Assembly: GCA_023667845.1 (NCBI GenBank)
Contig: JAMPIU010000034.1
Coordinates: 1 to 47,287 of the forward strand
Reading direction: 5' to 3'
DNA length: 47,287 bases
From: Dehalobacter sp.
Lineage (GTDB): Bacteria; Bacillota; Desulfitobacteriia; Desulfitobacteriales; Syntrophobotulaceae
The translations under genes were made by a program, and so were the position numbers. Below are positions 33,842-42,311 of the stretch, one piece after another. Under the pieces are notes generated by a model. The model was not told where the DNA came from. It ran no database searches and saw nothing but the letters and a program-made list of their open reading frames with translations. Each line of letters opens with the position of its first letter. The first letter of the stretch is position 1.

Positions 33842-33900
33842 TTATATTCCTCCGATTTAGATATCCTATGTACCATTATAGCATAAATTTGTAAGGAGTT

Positions 33901-33932
33901 TTTTATAAAGAAACGGCCTGTTGGCGGCCGTT
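33901..33932 (-). terminator. Terminator between the two topoisomerase III genes
   Basis: AACGGCC (33912-33918) pairs with GGCCGTT (33926-33932); the minus strand continues TTTCTTTATAAAA. The two genes thus probably have separate transcripts. Confidence 0.75.
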
Positions 33933-33957
33933 CCTTGAAAGAATTTATGATATTAAT

Positions 33958-36333
33958 TTAATGATCAAACTCAAATTTAAGTTTTCCATTGGCGGCATCT
34001 TCCCAAACCAAACAGGCGTTGAAAGATTTCCCGCTTTTGGATTTGAATCCTTTGATCAAGGGTGTTTTGCCTTTCTTCAGCAGGCTTTTCATCTGGGCCT
34101 GGCTAAGTGTTTTACCGCAAATCGGTGTTTTCCAGACCACAAATCCACAGCCGCTTTTCCAGTTGGAGCAGCCGTAACCTTTATTGCCTTCAATGACACC
34201 TTCCCCGCACCGCGGACAGGGGCCCAGTTTTTCAGGTCCGCTTTCCCGGGCTGCCGAAGAACCATTTTCTTCTTTGGCGCCCTTTGTTTTTTTAGCCGAC
34301 TTGTCTGTTTGATCTGATTGATCTTCCGAAGACGTATGAACTTTCTTGGAAGATTTCCCAGATTCGGCAGATCTGGCAGACCTGGCCGGAGCCTGGGCCA
34401 ACGGCGTTTTGCCATATTTTTGTTCATAGGCCCGAAGTTCATTAATGATTCGTATCACCGCTTCCTCGACCTCAGACATGTATTTTTCCAGCGCCAGTTC
34501 GCCTTTTTCAACCTGCGCCAGGTCATATTCCAGCTGACCGGTCATTTCCGCGCTGATCAGCAGGGCGGCATGCGGAAGCCTGTTTTGAATTAAAGAAATC
34601 AGCTGGCTCCCCTTTTCTGTCGGCCGCAGCGTTTTTTGCTCCTGTCTGATATAGCCACGCTGAAGCAGATTTTCAATGATCGCAGGCCGGGTAGCCACTG
34701 TCCCGAGGCCCTTCCCTTTCAGCTGCTGGCGAAGAACATCGTCTTCAATTTGTTTGCCCGCACTCTCCATCGCTTTAAGCAGGTCTCCCTGGGTAAAACG
34801 TTTCGGGGGGTTGGTACTTTTTTCGTCGATCCGGACCTCGGTCGTCTGAACAGAGTCACCCTGACTGACCGCCGGAAGTTCTGTGTTTTCTTCTTGCTGG
34901 TTCTCGCGATTCTTATTTTTTCTCCTGGTCTTTCCTGTTGTTCCGCTGCTTTCAGACTGAGGATCCTGAGCGTCTTCGAAATCGTAGACCTTTTTCCAGC
35001 CTGAGCTGAGCAGAATCCTGCCTTTGGAGCGAAAATGTTCCTGGGCCGCTTCCGTAACGATTTCCGTCTGCTGATACCAGGCAGGAGGAAACCAGACAGC
35101 CAGAAAACGCCGTGCGATCAGGTCAAAAAGCTGACGTTCGGCTTCCGGCAGCTTATTCAAATGAACAGTTTCTGTCGTTGGAATGATCGCATGGTGAGCC
35201 GTAATCGTGTTGATGACCCGTTTGTTTTGAGGCACACTATAGGTCATTGCTTCATCTACATTTTCCTGATAAGGCTCCTGACGCAGGGCTTTCAGGTGGG
35301 CTGTCAGCTTTGGAATCATATCCGCGGGCAAATAAGCACAATCTGTACGCGGGTAGGTGATGGCCTTTTTATCATAAAGAGACTGGGCCAGTTCCAGGAC
35401 CTTTTCGGCACTAAATCCGAATCGTCTGGAAGCTGTGACAGTCAGGCTTGTCAAATCGAAAAGCAAGGGCGGAGCTTCGGAAACCTTTCTTTGTTCAGCC
35501 CGGATGATTTTCCCTGGCTGCCCCTGTGTTCTCGCAGCAATGTGTTCGGCAGTTTCCCTGTCGGTCAGGCGTCTGTTTTCCTGAGCGGGATCAAACCAGC
35601 GTCCGGTGTATTGTCCCTGCTCCGCAGAGAAGGCTGCACTGACTTCAAAATAGGCTTCAGCAACAAATTGCTCAATTTCCCACTCTCTACGGACGATCAG
35701 CGCCAGTGTCGGTGTCTGTACCCTGCCGATGGAAATCACGTTCGGCTTTTTGCGGACTGTATCGAAGCTGCCAAACAAAGAGGTGAAGCCTTCGGTCAGA
35801 TTCATCCCAAAGTCCCAGTCCGCAAAGGCTCTGCCGTTACCTGCTGCTGACAGACCTTCCACGGCCTGACCCGGCCTTAACTGATTCATTCCTTCCAGGA
35901 TAGCCTCTCGCGTCAGCGAAGAAATCCAGAGCCGGGAGAGCGGTTTTGTACATCCCACTAAGTCCCAGACTTCCTGAAAGAGAAGCTGCCCTTCCCTGTC
36001 GGCGTCCGTTCCGCAAATAACCTGTTTGATTTCAGAAGATTTCAGCCATTTTTGTAAAACTTGAAATTGTTGGCGCGTTTGGGATTTGATTGTACGCCGA
36101 AACGAATCGACAGCTGGCAGAACGGGCAGACGTTTAAGACTCCAGCGCTTCCCGACGCGTTCTAGATCCATATAGCCTTCCGGCCTTTCCAGCTCCAGAA
36201 GATGACCGATACACCAGGTTATCACATACTGGTCATTTTCGAGCCAGCCTTGTCCTTTGCCTTTTACCCCCAGGGCTGCAGCATATTCCCGGGCCTGAGC
36301 CGGTTTTTCAGCAATAATCAGTATTCTTTCCAT
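33958..36333 (-). CDS. DNA topoisomerase III, second paralogue
   Basis: Same reaction as its neighbour but a different branch: the acidic motif is GTDADREGQLLFQEV, like E. coli TopB, and the catalytic tyrosine is Y327 in TYPRTDCAYLP. SIGRVQTPTLALIVRRE is intact. An acidic/basic low-complexity insert (~480-505) and a Ser/Lys-rich linker (~665-710) precede a C-terminal zinc segment (CPRCGEG ... CSNWKSGCGF) and a further small domain. I start at ATG 36333, behind GGAAAG, giving 791 residues; the open frame reaches 36384. The downstream paralogue is separated by a terminator. Confidence 0.93.
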   Translation of the reverse strand: MERILIIAEKPAQAREYAAALGVKGKGQGWLENDQYVITWCIGHLLELERPEGYMDLERVGKRWSLKRLPVLPAVDSFRRTIKSQTRQQFQVLQKWLKSSEIKQVICGTDADREGQLLFQEVWDLVGCTKPLSRLWISSLTREAILEGMNQLRPGQAVEGLSAAGNGRAFADWDFGMNLTEGFTSLFGSFDTVRKKPNVISIGRVQTPTLALIVRREWEIEQFVAEAYFEVSAAFSAEQGQYTGRWFDPAQENRRLTDRETAEHIAARTQGQPGKIIRAEQRKVSEAPPLLFDLTSLTVTASRRFGFSAEKVLELAQSLYDKKAITYPRTDCAYLPADMIPKLTAHLKALRQEPYQENVDEAMTYSVPQNKRVINTITAHHAIIPTTETVHLNKLPEAERQLFDLIARRFLAVWFPPAWYQQTEIVTEAAQEHFRSKGRILLSSGWKKVYDFEDAQDPQSESSGTTGKTRRKNKNRENQQEENTELPAVSQGDSVQTTEVRIDEKSTNPPKRFTQGDLLKAMESAGKQIEDDVLRQQLKGKGLGTVATRPAIIENLLQRGYIRQEQKTLRPTEKGSQLISLIQNRLPHAALLISAEMTGQLEYDLAQVEKGELALEKYMSEVEEAVIRIINELRAYEQKYGKTPLAQAPARSARSAESGKSSKKVHTSSEDQSDQTDKSAKKTKGAKEENGSSAARESGPEKLGPCPRCGEGVIEGNKGYGCSNWKSGCGFVVWKTPICGKTLSQAQMKSLLKKGKTPLIKGFKSKSGKSFNACLVWEDAANGKLKFEFDH

Positions 36334-36485
36334 AGGATCTTCTTTCCATATCATTTTCTTGCATGTGAATCTTACAGACATCAAGTACCCTATTAGCTCT
36401 AAAATGCATGTAACACTGAGAAAAAGTTTAGCTTAATTTTCCATAATACTCAGTATAGCATAAATTAACCGGTACTTTGGGATAG

Positions 36486-36524
36486 AAAGTTTCAGCTTTT
36501 CTGTTGAAAGCTGAAACTTTTTAT
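36486..36524 (+). terminator. Orphan intrinsic terminator ahead of ytfI
   Basis: AAAGTTTCAGCTTT (36486-36499) pairs with AAAGCTGAAACTTT (36507-36520), then TTATTATTT. No plus-strand gene ends upstream; the nearest gene to the left starts leftward at 36333. It may end a short RNA or attenuate the ytfI transcript. Confidence 0.75.
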
Positions 36525-36575
36525 TATTTCATGTGTATTAATAAATGTAAATAAGAAAAGGGATGATCAGGTGCT

Positions 36576-37307
36576 ATGTTCTTGTTAACAATTGTTGGCT
36601 ATATTTTGCTGGGTCTCGTGATGATTCTGGCAGCTATGATCTTTATCCCGTACCATTATCAGGCTGTTGCGGAGAATCTTGGCCATTCTCAAATGAAGGG
36701 GTCCGTTTCCTGGCTCTTTGGCGGAATCAGGATGGAGTTTATCAAATATCCTAAACGCAAGGCTGAAACGACGTTGATCATTCTGGGTCTGACTAAAAAA
36801 TTCCAGGAACGGTCAGACTCTAAGAAAGAAGATCAACGGAAGTCCAAAATAGCGCCCAAGAACAATGCCAAAAAAGATCTGCACGCTGATTCTGTGAAAG
36901 ACTCAATATCTGCCCAAAAAAGACATCAAAATGAATTTGGTATTCGTCAATTCCTGCGGACCGATGTTTTGAAAAAAATCCTGGCATCCCTGAGGAAAAT
37001 CGCCAGGCATATCCTGCCGGATCAGCTGATCGTGAACGCCAAAATAGGCTTTTCTGATCCAATGTATACCGGTTTCCTGTCGGTACTGCTAACTCAGGGA
37101 TACCTTTGGTATGACAGATTTGATATCGCTGTCGAACTTGTATTTGGTCAGGAAATGCTGGAAGGAAGGTTTTTCATTGGCGGAAGGATCTGGCTGCCCT
37201 ATTTGCTCTCTGTAATCATCGGGCTTCTGGTCACGAAACCAATTCGCAATATCATGTTAACGAACTTAAAAATCAAATTTAAAGGAGGATCCCCCTATGT
37301 CGGATAG
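36576..37307 (+). CDS. ytfI: DUF2953 domain protein (YtfI-like)
   Basis: A membrane protein of unknown function that pairs with YtfJ in spore formers. A membrane segment covers ~residues 3-27, a charged low-complexity region ~85-125 (Lys/Asp/Gln), and a second hydrophobic segment ~210-228 (LLSVIIGLLVTKP). The DUF2953 core contains AKIGFSDPMYTGFLSVLL and LWYDRFDIAVELVFG. It overlaps ytfJ by 11 bases. ATG 36576 is close behind AGGTG; TTG 36582 is a possible start. Likely expressed in sporulation, inferred from the family. Confidence 0.85.
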   Translation: MFLLTIVGYILLGLVMILAAMIFIPYHYQAVAENLGHSQMKGSVSWLFGGIRMEFIKYPKRKAETTLIILGLTKKFQERSDSKKEDQRKSKIAPKNNAKKDLHADSVKDSISAQKRHQNEFGIRQFLRTDVLKKILASLRKIARHILPDQLIVNAKIGFSDPMYTGFLSVLLTQGYLWYDRFDIAVELVFGQEMLEGRFFIGGRIWLPYLLSVIIGLLVTKPIRNIMLTNLKIKFKGGSPYVG

Positions 37308-37662
37308 TTTAAACATGGGCGAAAATATCACCAACATCTTTGAAAAACTGGAAAGCTTTCTGAAGACCAAGACCGTCGTCGGCGAACCTATGCAGGTCGG
37401 AGAAATCATTCTTGTTCCATTCATCGATTTTACATTCGGTCTGGGTACGAGCGGCGGAAGCGGCATTGAACAGAAAAGCAACCAGGGTTCGGGTGGCGGC
37501 GCCTGTAGTGGCGGCCGTATTTCGCCAACAGCAGTTCTGGTTATCAGAGGCGATCAGGTCCAACTGCTGCCGATTGAAAAATCAGGAGGGCTCGAAAAAC
37601 TAATCGATATGGTTCCCGAGATCGTGAATAAAGTCAAAGATCAAAAATGCAGTGAAGAATAA
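37297..37662 (+). CDS. ytfJ: Sporulation protein YtfJ (GerW family)
   Basis: GerW proteins are spore proteins needed for normal germination in Bacillus. Family traits are the VGEPMQVGEIILVPFIDFTFG strand, a glycine-rich loop (GSGGGACSGG) and SPTAVLVIRGDQVQLLPIE. 121 residues. GGAGGATC lies ahead of the start. With ytfI and spoVK it points to sporulation genes being kept in this lineage. Confidence 0.92.
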   Translation: MSDSLNMGENITNIFEKLESFLKTKTVVGEPMQVGEIILVPFIDFTFGLGTSGGSGIEQKSNQGSGGGACSGGRISPTAVLVIRGDQVQLLPIEKSGGLEKLIDMVPEIVNKVKDQKCSEE

Positions 37663-37680
37663 ATCATATGTCTAATATTT

Positions 37681-37725
37681 AGTGGTGCTTCCCGGCAAAC
37701 GAAAAGTTCACCAGGAAGCACCACT
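37681..37725. terminator. Inverted repeat between ytfJ and cheV
   Basis: AGTGGTGCTTCC (37681-37692) pairs perfectly with GGAAGCACCACT (37714-37725). It lies between two converging genes. The T tract is weak, but position and stem length fit a shared terminator. Confidence 0.7.
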
Positions 37726-37798
37726 TCTAATTTAAATCATGCGTGTTCATTCTATTAACGGAATGTAATCAAACACCGTAGACATGCATCTTTTGTTG

Positions 37799-38704
37799 TT
37801 AAGAAAGCAGTATTTTATCAACTAACACGATCAACTGTTCGATTTCTGGCTTCGTGATTTGGGCATAGGCACCGAGCGACTGCCCTTTCCTTCTCAGCTC
37901 TTCACTGATCATCGAGGAGAAGATAATGACGGGCAGCTCTTTAAACTTGTCATCCTCTTTTATTTTTTTGATCAAATGATGACCATCCATTTGGGGCATT
38001 TCAATGTCTGTAATGACCAGCTGCACTTTATCTTCAATCGAGCTGCCGTCAGCAATCATTTTGTTCAGACTATCCCATGCTTCCAGACCATTATCATTGG
38101 GAACCACATGATAACCTGCAGCGCTAAGTGTTCTGATTAACAGTTCCCTAAGAACACGGGAATCCTCTGCGATTAATATCGTTTTTGTCTTTCTGAGGTC
38201 GTCCATTTCTTCAGCTACCGCGGGTATCGTTGATAACCTTTTGTTCATGGTCGGATCAATCTCAGAAATAATCTTTTCAAAATCGATCAGAACGATGATT
38301 TTTTCTTCCAGCTTAACGACACCGACTGCAAAGTCCGAACCGGCAATATCCGACAAAGGTTCCATCTGGGTCCAGGATACGCGGTAGATCCTCGTGACTT
38401 CATCAACTCTGAAGCTGATCATTTCGCCATTGATTTCACAGACAATGATCTGCTGGTTATCTGTGGCCTGCTTAACGCCGGTTAGGCATCGCGTCAGATC
38501 AACAAGCGGAATGATCTTATCCCGTAAAGTAAATAGTCCCTCTATATATGGATGTGAACCTACCAGGTGTGTCACCTTGACATTGTTGATAATTTCCCTT
38601 ACTTTGGCGACGTTAATCCCATAGAATTTCCCGTCTACGGTAAACTCGATAATTTCAAACTCATTGGTTCCGGATTCCAGCAAAATTCCTTTATCGTCCT
38701 GCAT
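37799..38704 (-). CDS. cheV: Chemotaxis coupling protein CheV
   Basis: CheV joins a CheW-like scaffold to a response-regulator receiver and tunes receptor-CheA signalling. The CheW domain (~15-160) contains VREIINNVKVTHLVGSHPYIEGLFTLRDKIIPLVDL. The receiver domain (~175-300) has TILIAEDS (acidic pair), the phospho-acceptor Asp in LVITDIEMP, Ser in IFSSM and the Lys in TKPE. 301 residues is full length. AGGAG precedes the ATG. With motAB it shows chemotactic motility. Confidence 0.95.
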   Translation of the reverse strand: MQDDKGILLESGTNEFEIIEFTVDGKFYGINVAKVREIINNVKVTHLVGSHPYIEGLFTLRDKIIPLVDLTRCLTGVKQATDNQQIIVCEINGEMISFRVDEVTRIYRVSWTQMEPLSDIAGSDFAVGVVKLEEKIIVLIDFEKIISEIDPTMNKRLSTIPAVAEEMDDLRKTKTILIAEDSRVLRELLIRTLSAAGYHVVPNDNGLEAWDSLNKMIADGSSIEDKVQLVITDIEMPQMDGHHLIKKIKEDDKFKELPVIIFSSMISEELRRKGQSLGAYAQITKPEIEQLIVLVDKILLS

Positions 38705-38846
38705 CGTCTGTCTCCTCTTCCCTGGAGTATTTATATCTTATATTTTTCGCTAAAGAAGTTCCAAAATCCTTCAGAATTCGTCTTTTCTTCAATTAATTAT
38801 TTCGGTTTATTTCAATAAATACAGTTTTATTGTGCCATTTGAGCAT

Positions 38847-40292
38847 TCAGCAATTCACTTTTCTTACTTTCCGCAGTTTACCTTTGAGCGGCGTTGTTTG
38901 CAAGGCTTCAAGGACAAGTGGCCCTTTAAAGTTTAGGATTTCCACATAACTCAATTCATCCAAAATATTAATAATCCCGATGTCAGCTGCAGTCATACCC
39001 GCAATGTTCGTCAGTGCGCCCACAATATCTGCCGGCCGGATCTTGGATTTCTTTCCGGCATTGATCTGGAGCTTCATGATTTCCAAATTGATCCGGGTGC
39101 CTTTCATGGCTTTATTATCCGGCAAAACGGTTATTTTTTCCTGAAAGCCGACTTCTGCATTGCGGACAGTATCCTGAGACGGTCTTTGTTTCAGTGGGAT
39201 CTCCTGTCCAATATATTTCTGTATATCCTGCAGGTAACTGTCATCTTCTTCGGTCACAAAGGAGATTGCTTTGCCGTTTTTATTCAAACGCCCTGTTCTG
39301 CCAATCCGGTGTACATAGCTTTCTTTTTCCTGCGGCAGATCAAAGTTGATGACAAGTGAAATATCTTCGATGTCAATCCCCCGGGCTGCCACATCTGTTG
39401 CAATCAGGTACCGAAAATAACCCCGTTTAAAATCATCCATGACACTCAGACGGTGCCCTTGTTCCATTCCGCCATGAATTTTGGCGCAGGGATAATCAAG
39501 CAGTTTCAATTCCGCATAGACCTCATCCACCTGATGTTTGGTATTGCAGAAAATCAGGCAGCTATCGGGGTTCTCAGTGACTGAAAGATCTTTAAGAAGC
39601 TTTATTTTATCCTGTCGGGTAAGGAGGTATCTTTCCTGGGAAATTCTTTCCGCGGCGGATGTTTCTTCTTGCGTTTCTACATAGACTGGCTCGCGCAAAT
39701 AGTGATCACACAGTGTTCTGACATCAGAAGGCATCGTGGCCGACAGCAGGGCTGTAACGCGGTCGGCAGACAAGCTGCCAAGGATGGTTTCCGTCTGTTC
39801 CAGAAAGCCCATATTCATCAGTTCATCCGCTTCGTCAATAACCAGGTATTTGACACAAGAAGTATCCAGCGTTCCTTTCTGAAGATGATCGATCAGCCGG
39901 CCAGGCGTTCCCACCACAATATGCGTTTTTTGCTTCAGCTCTTTCTCCTGATAATAGAAAGGAGATTTACCGTATACTGCAGCAATTTTTAGTCTTTTAA
40001 AACGGCCGATATGAAACAGATCCTCTTTGACCTGGATGGCCAGTTCTCTCGTTGGCGTGATGATCAGGGCCTGAGGTTTATTTTCTTCCCAATCCACCAG
40101 CTGGCAAAGCGGAATAGCAAAAGCAGCCGTCTTGCCGCTGCCGGTCTGAGATTTAACAATCACATCTTTTTGCGCCAGAAACAATGGGACGACCTGCTGC
40201 TGGACGTTGGTAGGCTTGTTATAATTCAGAAGCTGAAGGGCTTTTAATATTTCCGGACTTAACGGATAGCGGTCAAAAGAAACCTGGTTCAT
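38847..40292 (-). CDS. dbpA: DEAD-box RNA helicase DbpA (YxiN type)
   Basis: DbpA unwinds RNA during 50S ribosome assembly, directed by a C-terminal RNA-binding domain that recognises hairpin 92 of 23S rRNA. Motifs seen: Q motif (PTNVQQ), SQTGSGKT, PTRELA, VGTPGR, DEAD, SAT, ATDVAARGIDIE and HRIGRTGR. The last ~75 residues (TRINLEIMKLQINAGKKSKIRPADIVGAL) form the DbpA RRM. I take ATG 40292 (481 residues); the frame is open to 40352 but those residues are not DbpA-like and run into the palindromic element. The leader therefore directly follows that element. Confidence 0.93.
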   Translation of the reverse strand: MNQVSFDRYPLSPEILKALQLLNYNKPTNVQQQVVPLFLAQKDVIVKSQTGSGKTAAFAIPLCQLVDWEENKPQALIITPTRELAIQVKEDLFHIGRFKRLKIAAVYGKSPFYYQEKELKQKTHIVVGTPGRLIDHLQKGTLDTSCVKYLVIDEADELMNMGFLEQTETILGSLSADRVTALLSATMPSDVRTLCDHYLREPVYVETQEETSAAERISQERYLLTRQDKIKLLKDLSVTENPDSCLIFCNTKHQVDEVYAELKLLDYPCAKIHGGMEQGHRLSVMDDFKRGYFRYLIATDVAARGIDIEDISLVINFDLPQEKESYVHRIGRTGRLNKNGKAISFVTEEDDSYLQDIQKYIGQEIPLKQRPSQDTVRNAEVGFQEKITVLPDNKAMKGTRINLEIMKLQINAGKKSKIRPADIVGALTNIAGMTAADIGIINILDELSYVEILNFKGPLVLEALQTTPLKGKLRKVRKVNC

Positions 40293-40346
40293 GCGGTCAT
40301 CTCTTTCTTTATCAGATATGTATAAATCTTTAGATTTACATGGGTC

Positions 40347-40453
40347 AGTCAACCTAATGGATGGCCGCTTTCGGTCATTGTGTCATCCTGACACAAAATC
40401 CCGCGCTTCGCAATCCATGCTCCGCTTGACACTGTCCATCCATTACGTTGACT
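40347..40453 (-). repeat. Palindromic repeat element A
   Basis: 107 bases bounded by AGTCAACCTAATGGATGG (40347-40364) and its inverse (40436-40453) with one mismatch. On the minus strand the core begins AAGCGGAGCATGGATTGCG and ends CAATGACCGAAAGCGG, like the two other copies. Two hairpins expose GGA in the loop: 40378-40396 (7-bp stem, minus-strand loop AGGAT) and 40410-40420 (minus GCATGGATTGC). It lies upstream of dbpA. Confidence 0.8.
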
Positions 40454-40588
40454 AGTCTGGAGTTAGTCAGTTGTTTTTTTTAGTCAACATTACATTGGAA
40501 TCCAAGTATTAGTTGATATTCTTAAAATAGCCACACAAATAATGATTTGCATTCCGACATGCCGACTTGCTCAAATAACCATATAATC

Positions 40589-40745
40589 AGTCTGTGGGGC
40601 ACTGTTCCGCTGTAAGCGGAGCACGATGCGAAGTGCGGCTTTTTGACGGCCACGGATGGCCTAATGTCGCGATGCCATGGATGGCAAGGAGCGACTCGCC
40701 AAGGATGGCGCAATAACCGGAAAGCGGTATTGTGCCCCACAGACT
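40589..40745 (+). repeat. Palindromic repeat element B
   Basis: 157 bases bounded by AGTCTGTGGGGCAC (40589-40602) and its perfect inverse (40732-40745). The core (from AAGCGGAGCACGATGCG to CAATAACCGGAAAGCGG) holds three hairpins, GGCCACGGATGGCC (40648-40661), TGCCATGGATGGCA (40673-40686, inside a GTCGC/GCGAC stem) and CGCCAAGGATGGCG (40697-40710), each with CANGGATG across the loop. I see no ORF that explains it. Confidence 0.85.
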
Positions 40746-40875
40746 AACCCTAACAAACGAATCGATCTATTATTATTCTATTTAATAATATTTCTGCAGA
40801 TCAGGAATCAATTCCTTTATTCTTTCTTCCAAGTGCCTTATTAACGTTAAATGCATAGTAGCAACCTAAACAAAT

Positions 40876-40902
40876 ACGACCCCCTTGCAGAAAGGAGGCC
40901 GT
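40876..40902 (-). terminator. Probable terminator after the 76-residue gene
   Basis: ACGACCCCCTT (40876-40886) pairs with AAGGAGGCCGT (40892-40902) with two mismatched pairs; the minus strand continues ATTTGTTT. Confidence 0.55.
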
Positions 40903-40923
40903 AGTCCGCGTCATGGATTTAAA

Positions 40924-41154
40924 TTACATATTTGCAGCAAGCGCATGAAGGGACAAATCATCTGATCTTTCGGCGATATGGTTCAAAACCTTGATAATGG
41001 TTGCAGGAGAAGATGTCTGTTTGACAACTTTATACTCTCTGGAGGTTTCACCATATATATTTTCGAGGACGACGAGTACATCTTTTTTGACGGCCACAAA
41101 TTGGTCCGCTTCAAAAGCATTCGCCAGTTTTTTAAGTTCATGACAAAAACGCAT
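40924..41154 (-). CDS. Small conserved-looking protein, 76 residues, unknown
   Basis: Mostly helical with no cysteine pairs, signal peptide or membrane segment; it contains VKKDVLVVLENIYGETSREYKVV and ends LHALAANM. The ribosome-binding site AAGGAGGTG precedes the ATG by 9 bases and is excellent, and a terminator-like hairpin follows, so it is very likely a real gene. No family recognised. Confidence 0.7.
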   Translation of the reverse strand: MRFCHELKKLANAFEADQFVAVKKDVLVVLENIYGETSREYKVVKQTSSPATIIKVLNHIAERSDDLSLHALAANM

Positions 41155-41442
41155 AAAAAAAACACCTCCTTCTCACATGCTCCAATACTTCAGGGAGTGT
41201 TACTTCAATATTTCAGAATTCAGTTAAACAATGATGTAAATGAAATCTTGATATCCGTAAAAATACTCCGAAATGTATTATATAGAAGGAATAATGATGT
41301 GTCAACCATCTTTTACGGCAGCATACACTTGATTAAGACATCTTCTGTATACATTAAGCAATTTACTTATTCGTAATTCTTAAATATAATGGTAGTACTG
41401 GCCAATTGTGGAAATGTATTTCGTTGTTATGGAGGATAAACA

Positions 41443-42269
41443 ATGGATGTCTTTATTGCCAGACAGCCTATCTTTGACCGCAATTTGCATATCTACGGCT
41501 ATGAACTACTGTATAGACAAGGTCAGGACAATAGCTTTAGCGGTATCGACGATAATCAGGCCACTGTAGAGTTAATCTACAACTCCTTTTTAGTTTTTGG
41601 AATGCATGACTTAACGGATGATACCAAGGCCTTTATCAATTTCTCCAAGGATCTTGTTGACAGCGATATCCCCTCACTGCTGCTGAATCACAATGTCGTG
41701 CTGGAAATACTTGAACGGAAAGAGGTAACGCAGTTAACCGTTGAAGCCTGTAAACGGGTCAGAAGAATGGGTTATCTGGTGGCACTTGACGATTTTGTGT
41801 TCGATCAGAGCTACTTGCCGTTAATCGAAACAGCAGACATCATCAAAATAGAGTACCCGGCTGTAAATGAAGAACTTCAGCGTAAGCTTATCAAGAAATT
41901 TCACACGAAGGTGAAGTTTGTCGCTGAAAAAATAGAAACGCGGGAAGAGTTCCTGCACGCTATTCAGAGCTGGGAGAAAAGACGAGCAGTTCTGACTTCT
42001 TTTTTACCGGGATGTTTTCTTCGATTGACGTCCTGCTGAACAAAAGTATGGAGCAGGTTCTCCGGAACCTTTCCCTGCCGGATCATGTAAAATCGGCCTT
42101 GCTCGGGCAGGATAATAAACAGCGGCGCTTATTGGATTTCATCATCGACTTTGAAAAAGCGCAATGGAGCAAAGTTGAGAATCAAAACCTGATCAACAAG
42201 CTCAGTATTCAGCGTTTTATGCTTTTATACGTGGAAGCTCTTAAATGGACCAGATCCCTGGATTACTAA
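41443..42269 (+). pseudogene. EAL-HDOD (YuxH-like) signalling protein broken by an internal deletion
   Basis: Intact homologues have a degenerate EAL domain plus an HDOD domain (~410 residues). Here frame 1 from ATG 41443 encodes the EAL part (FIARQPIFDRNLHIYGYELLYR ... EKIETREEFLHA) to about 41960, then becomes unrelated residues and stops at 42039. In another frame the sequence resumes with ARYSELLGEKTSSSDFFFTGMFSS from about 41955 to the proper end at 42269. About 130 residues, most of HDOD, are missing, and the frame changes at the join near CTGCACGCTAT. TTATGGAGGA is an intact ribosome-binding site, so a truncated EAL protein may still be made. Confidence 0.85.
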
Positions 42270-42311
42270 CACTGAAATGTTCGTTGGGTGAAGTCGTATC
42301 ATTGAAGCGAA

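Noticed and set aside
35035-35850. 271-codon plus-strand frame inside the second topoisomerase III gene
   Set aside because: It is antisense to a clearly conserved enzyme, has no domain of its own and no ribosome-binding site; a shadow frame.
40640-40712. Regular repeats around 40.65 kb considered as a CRISPR array
   Set aside because: The units are hairpins with differing stems and no spacers of constant length; no cas genes.
40978-41376. 132-codon plus-strand frame over the 76-residue gene and its upstream region
   Set aside because: No ribosome-binding site; the opposite-strand gene has an excellent one and a better start.
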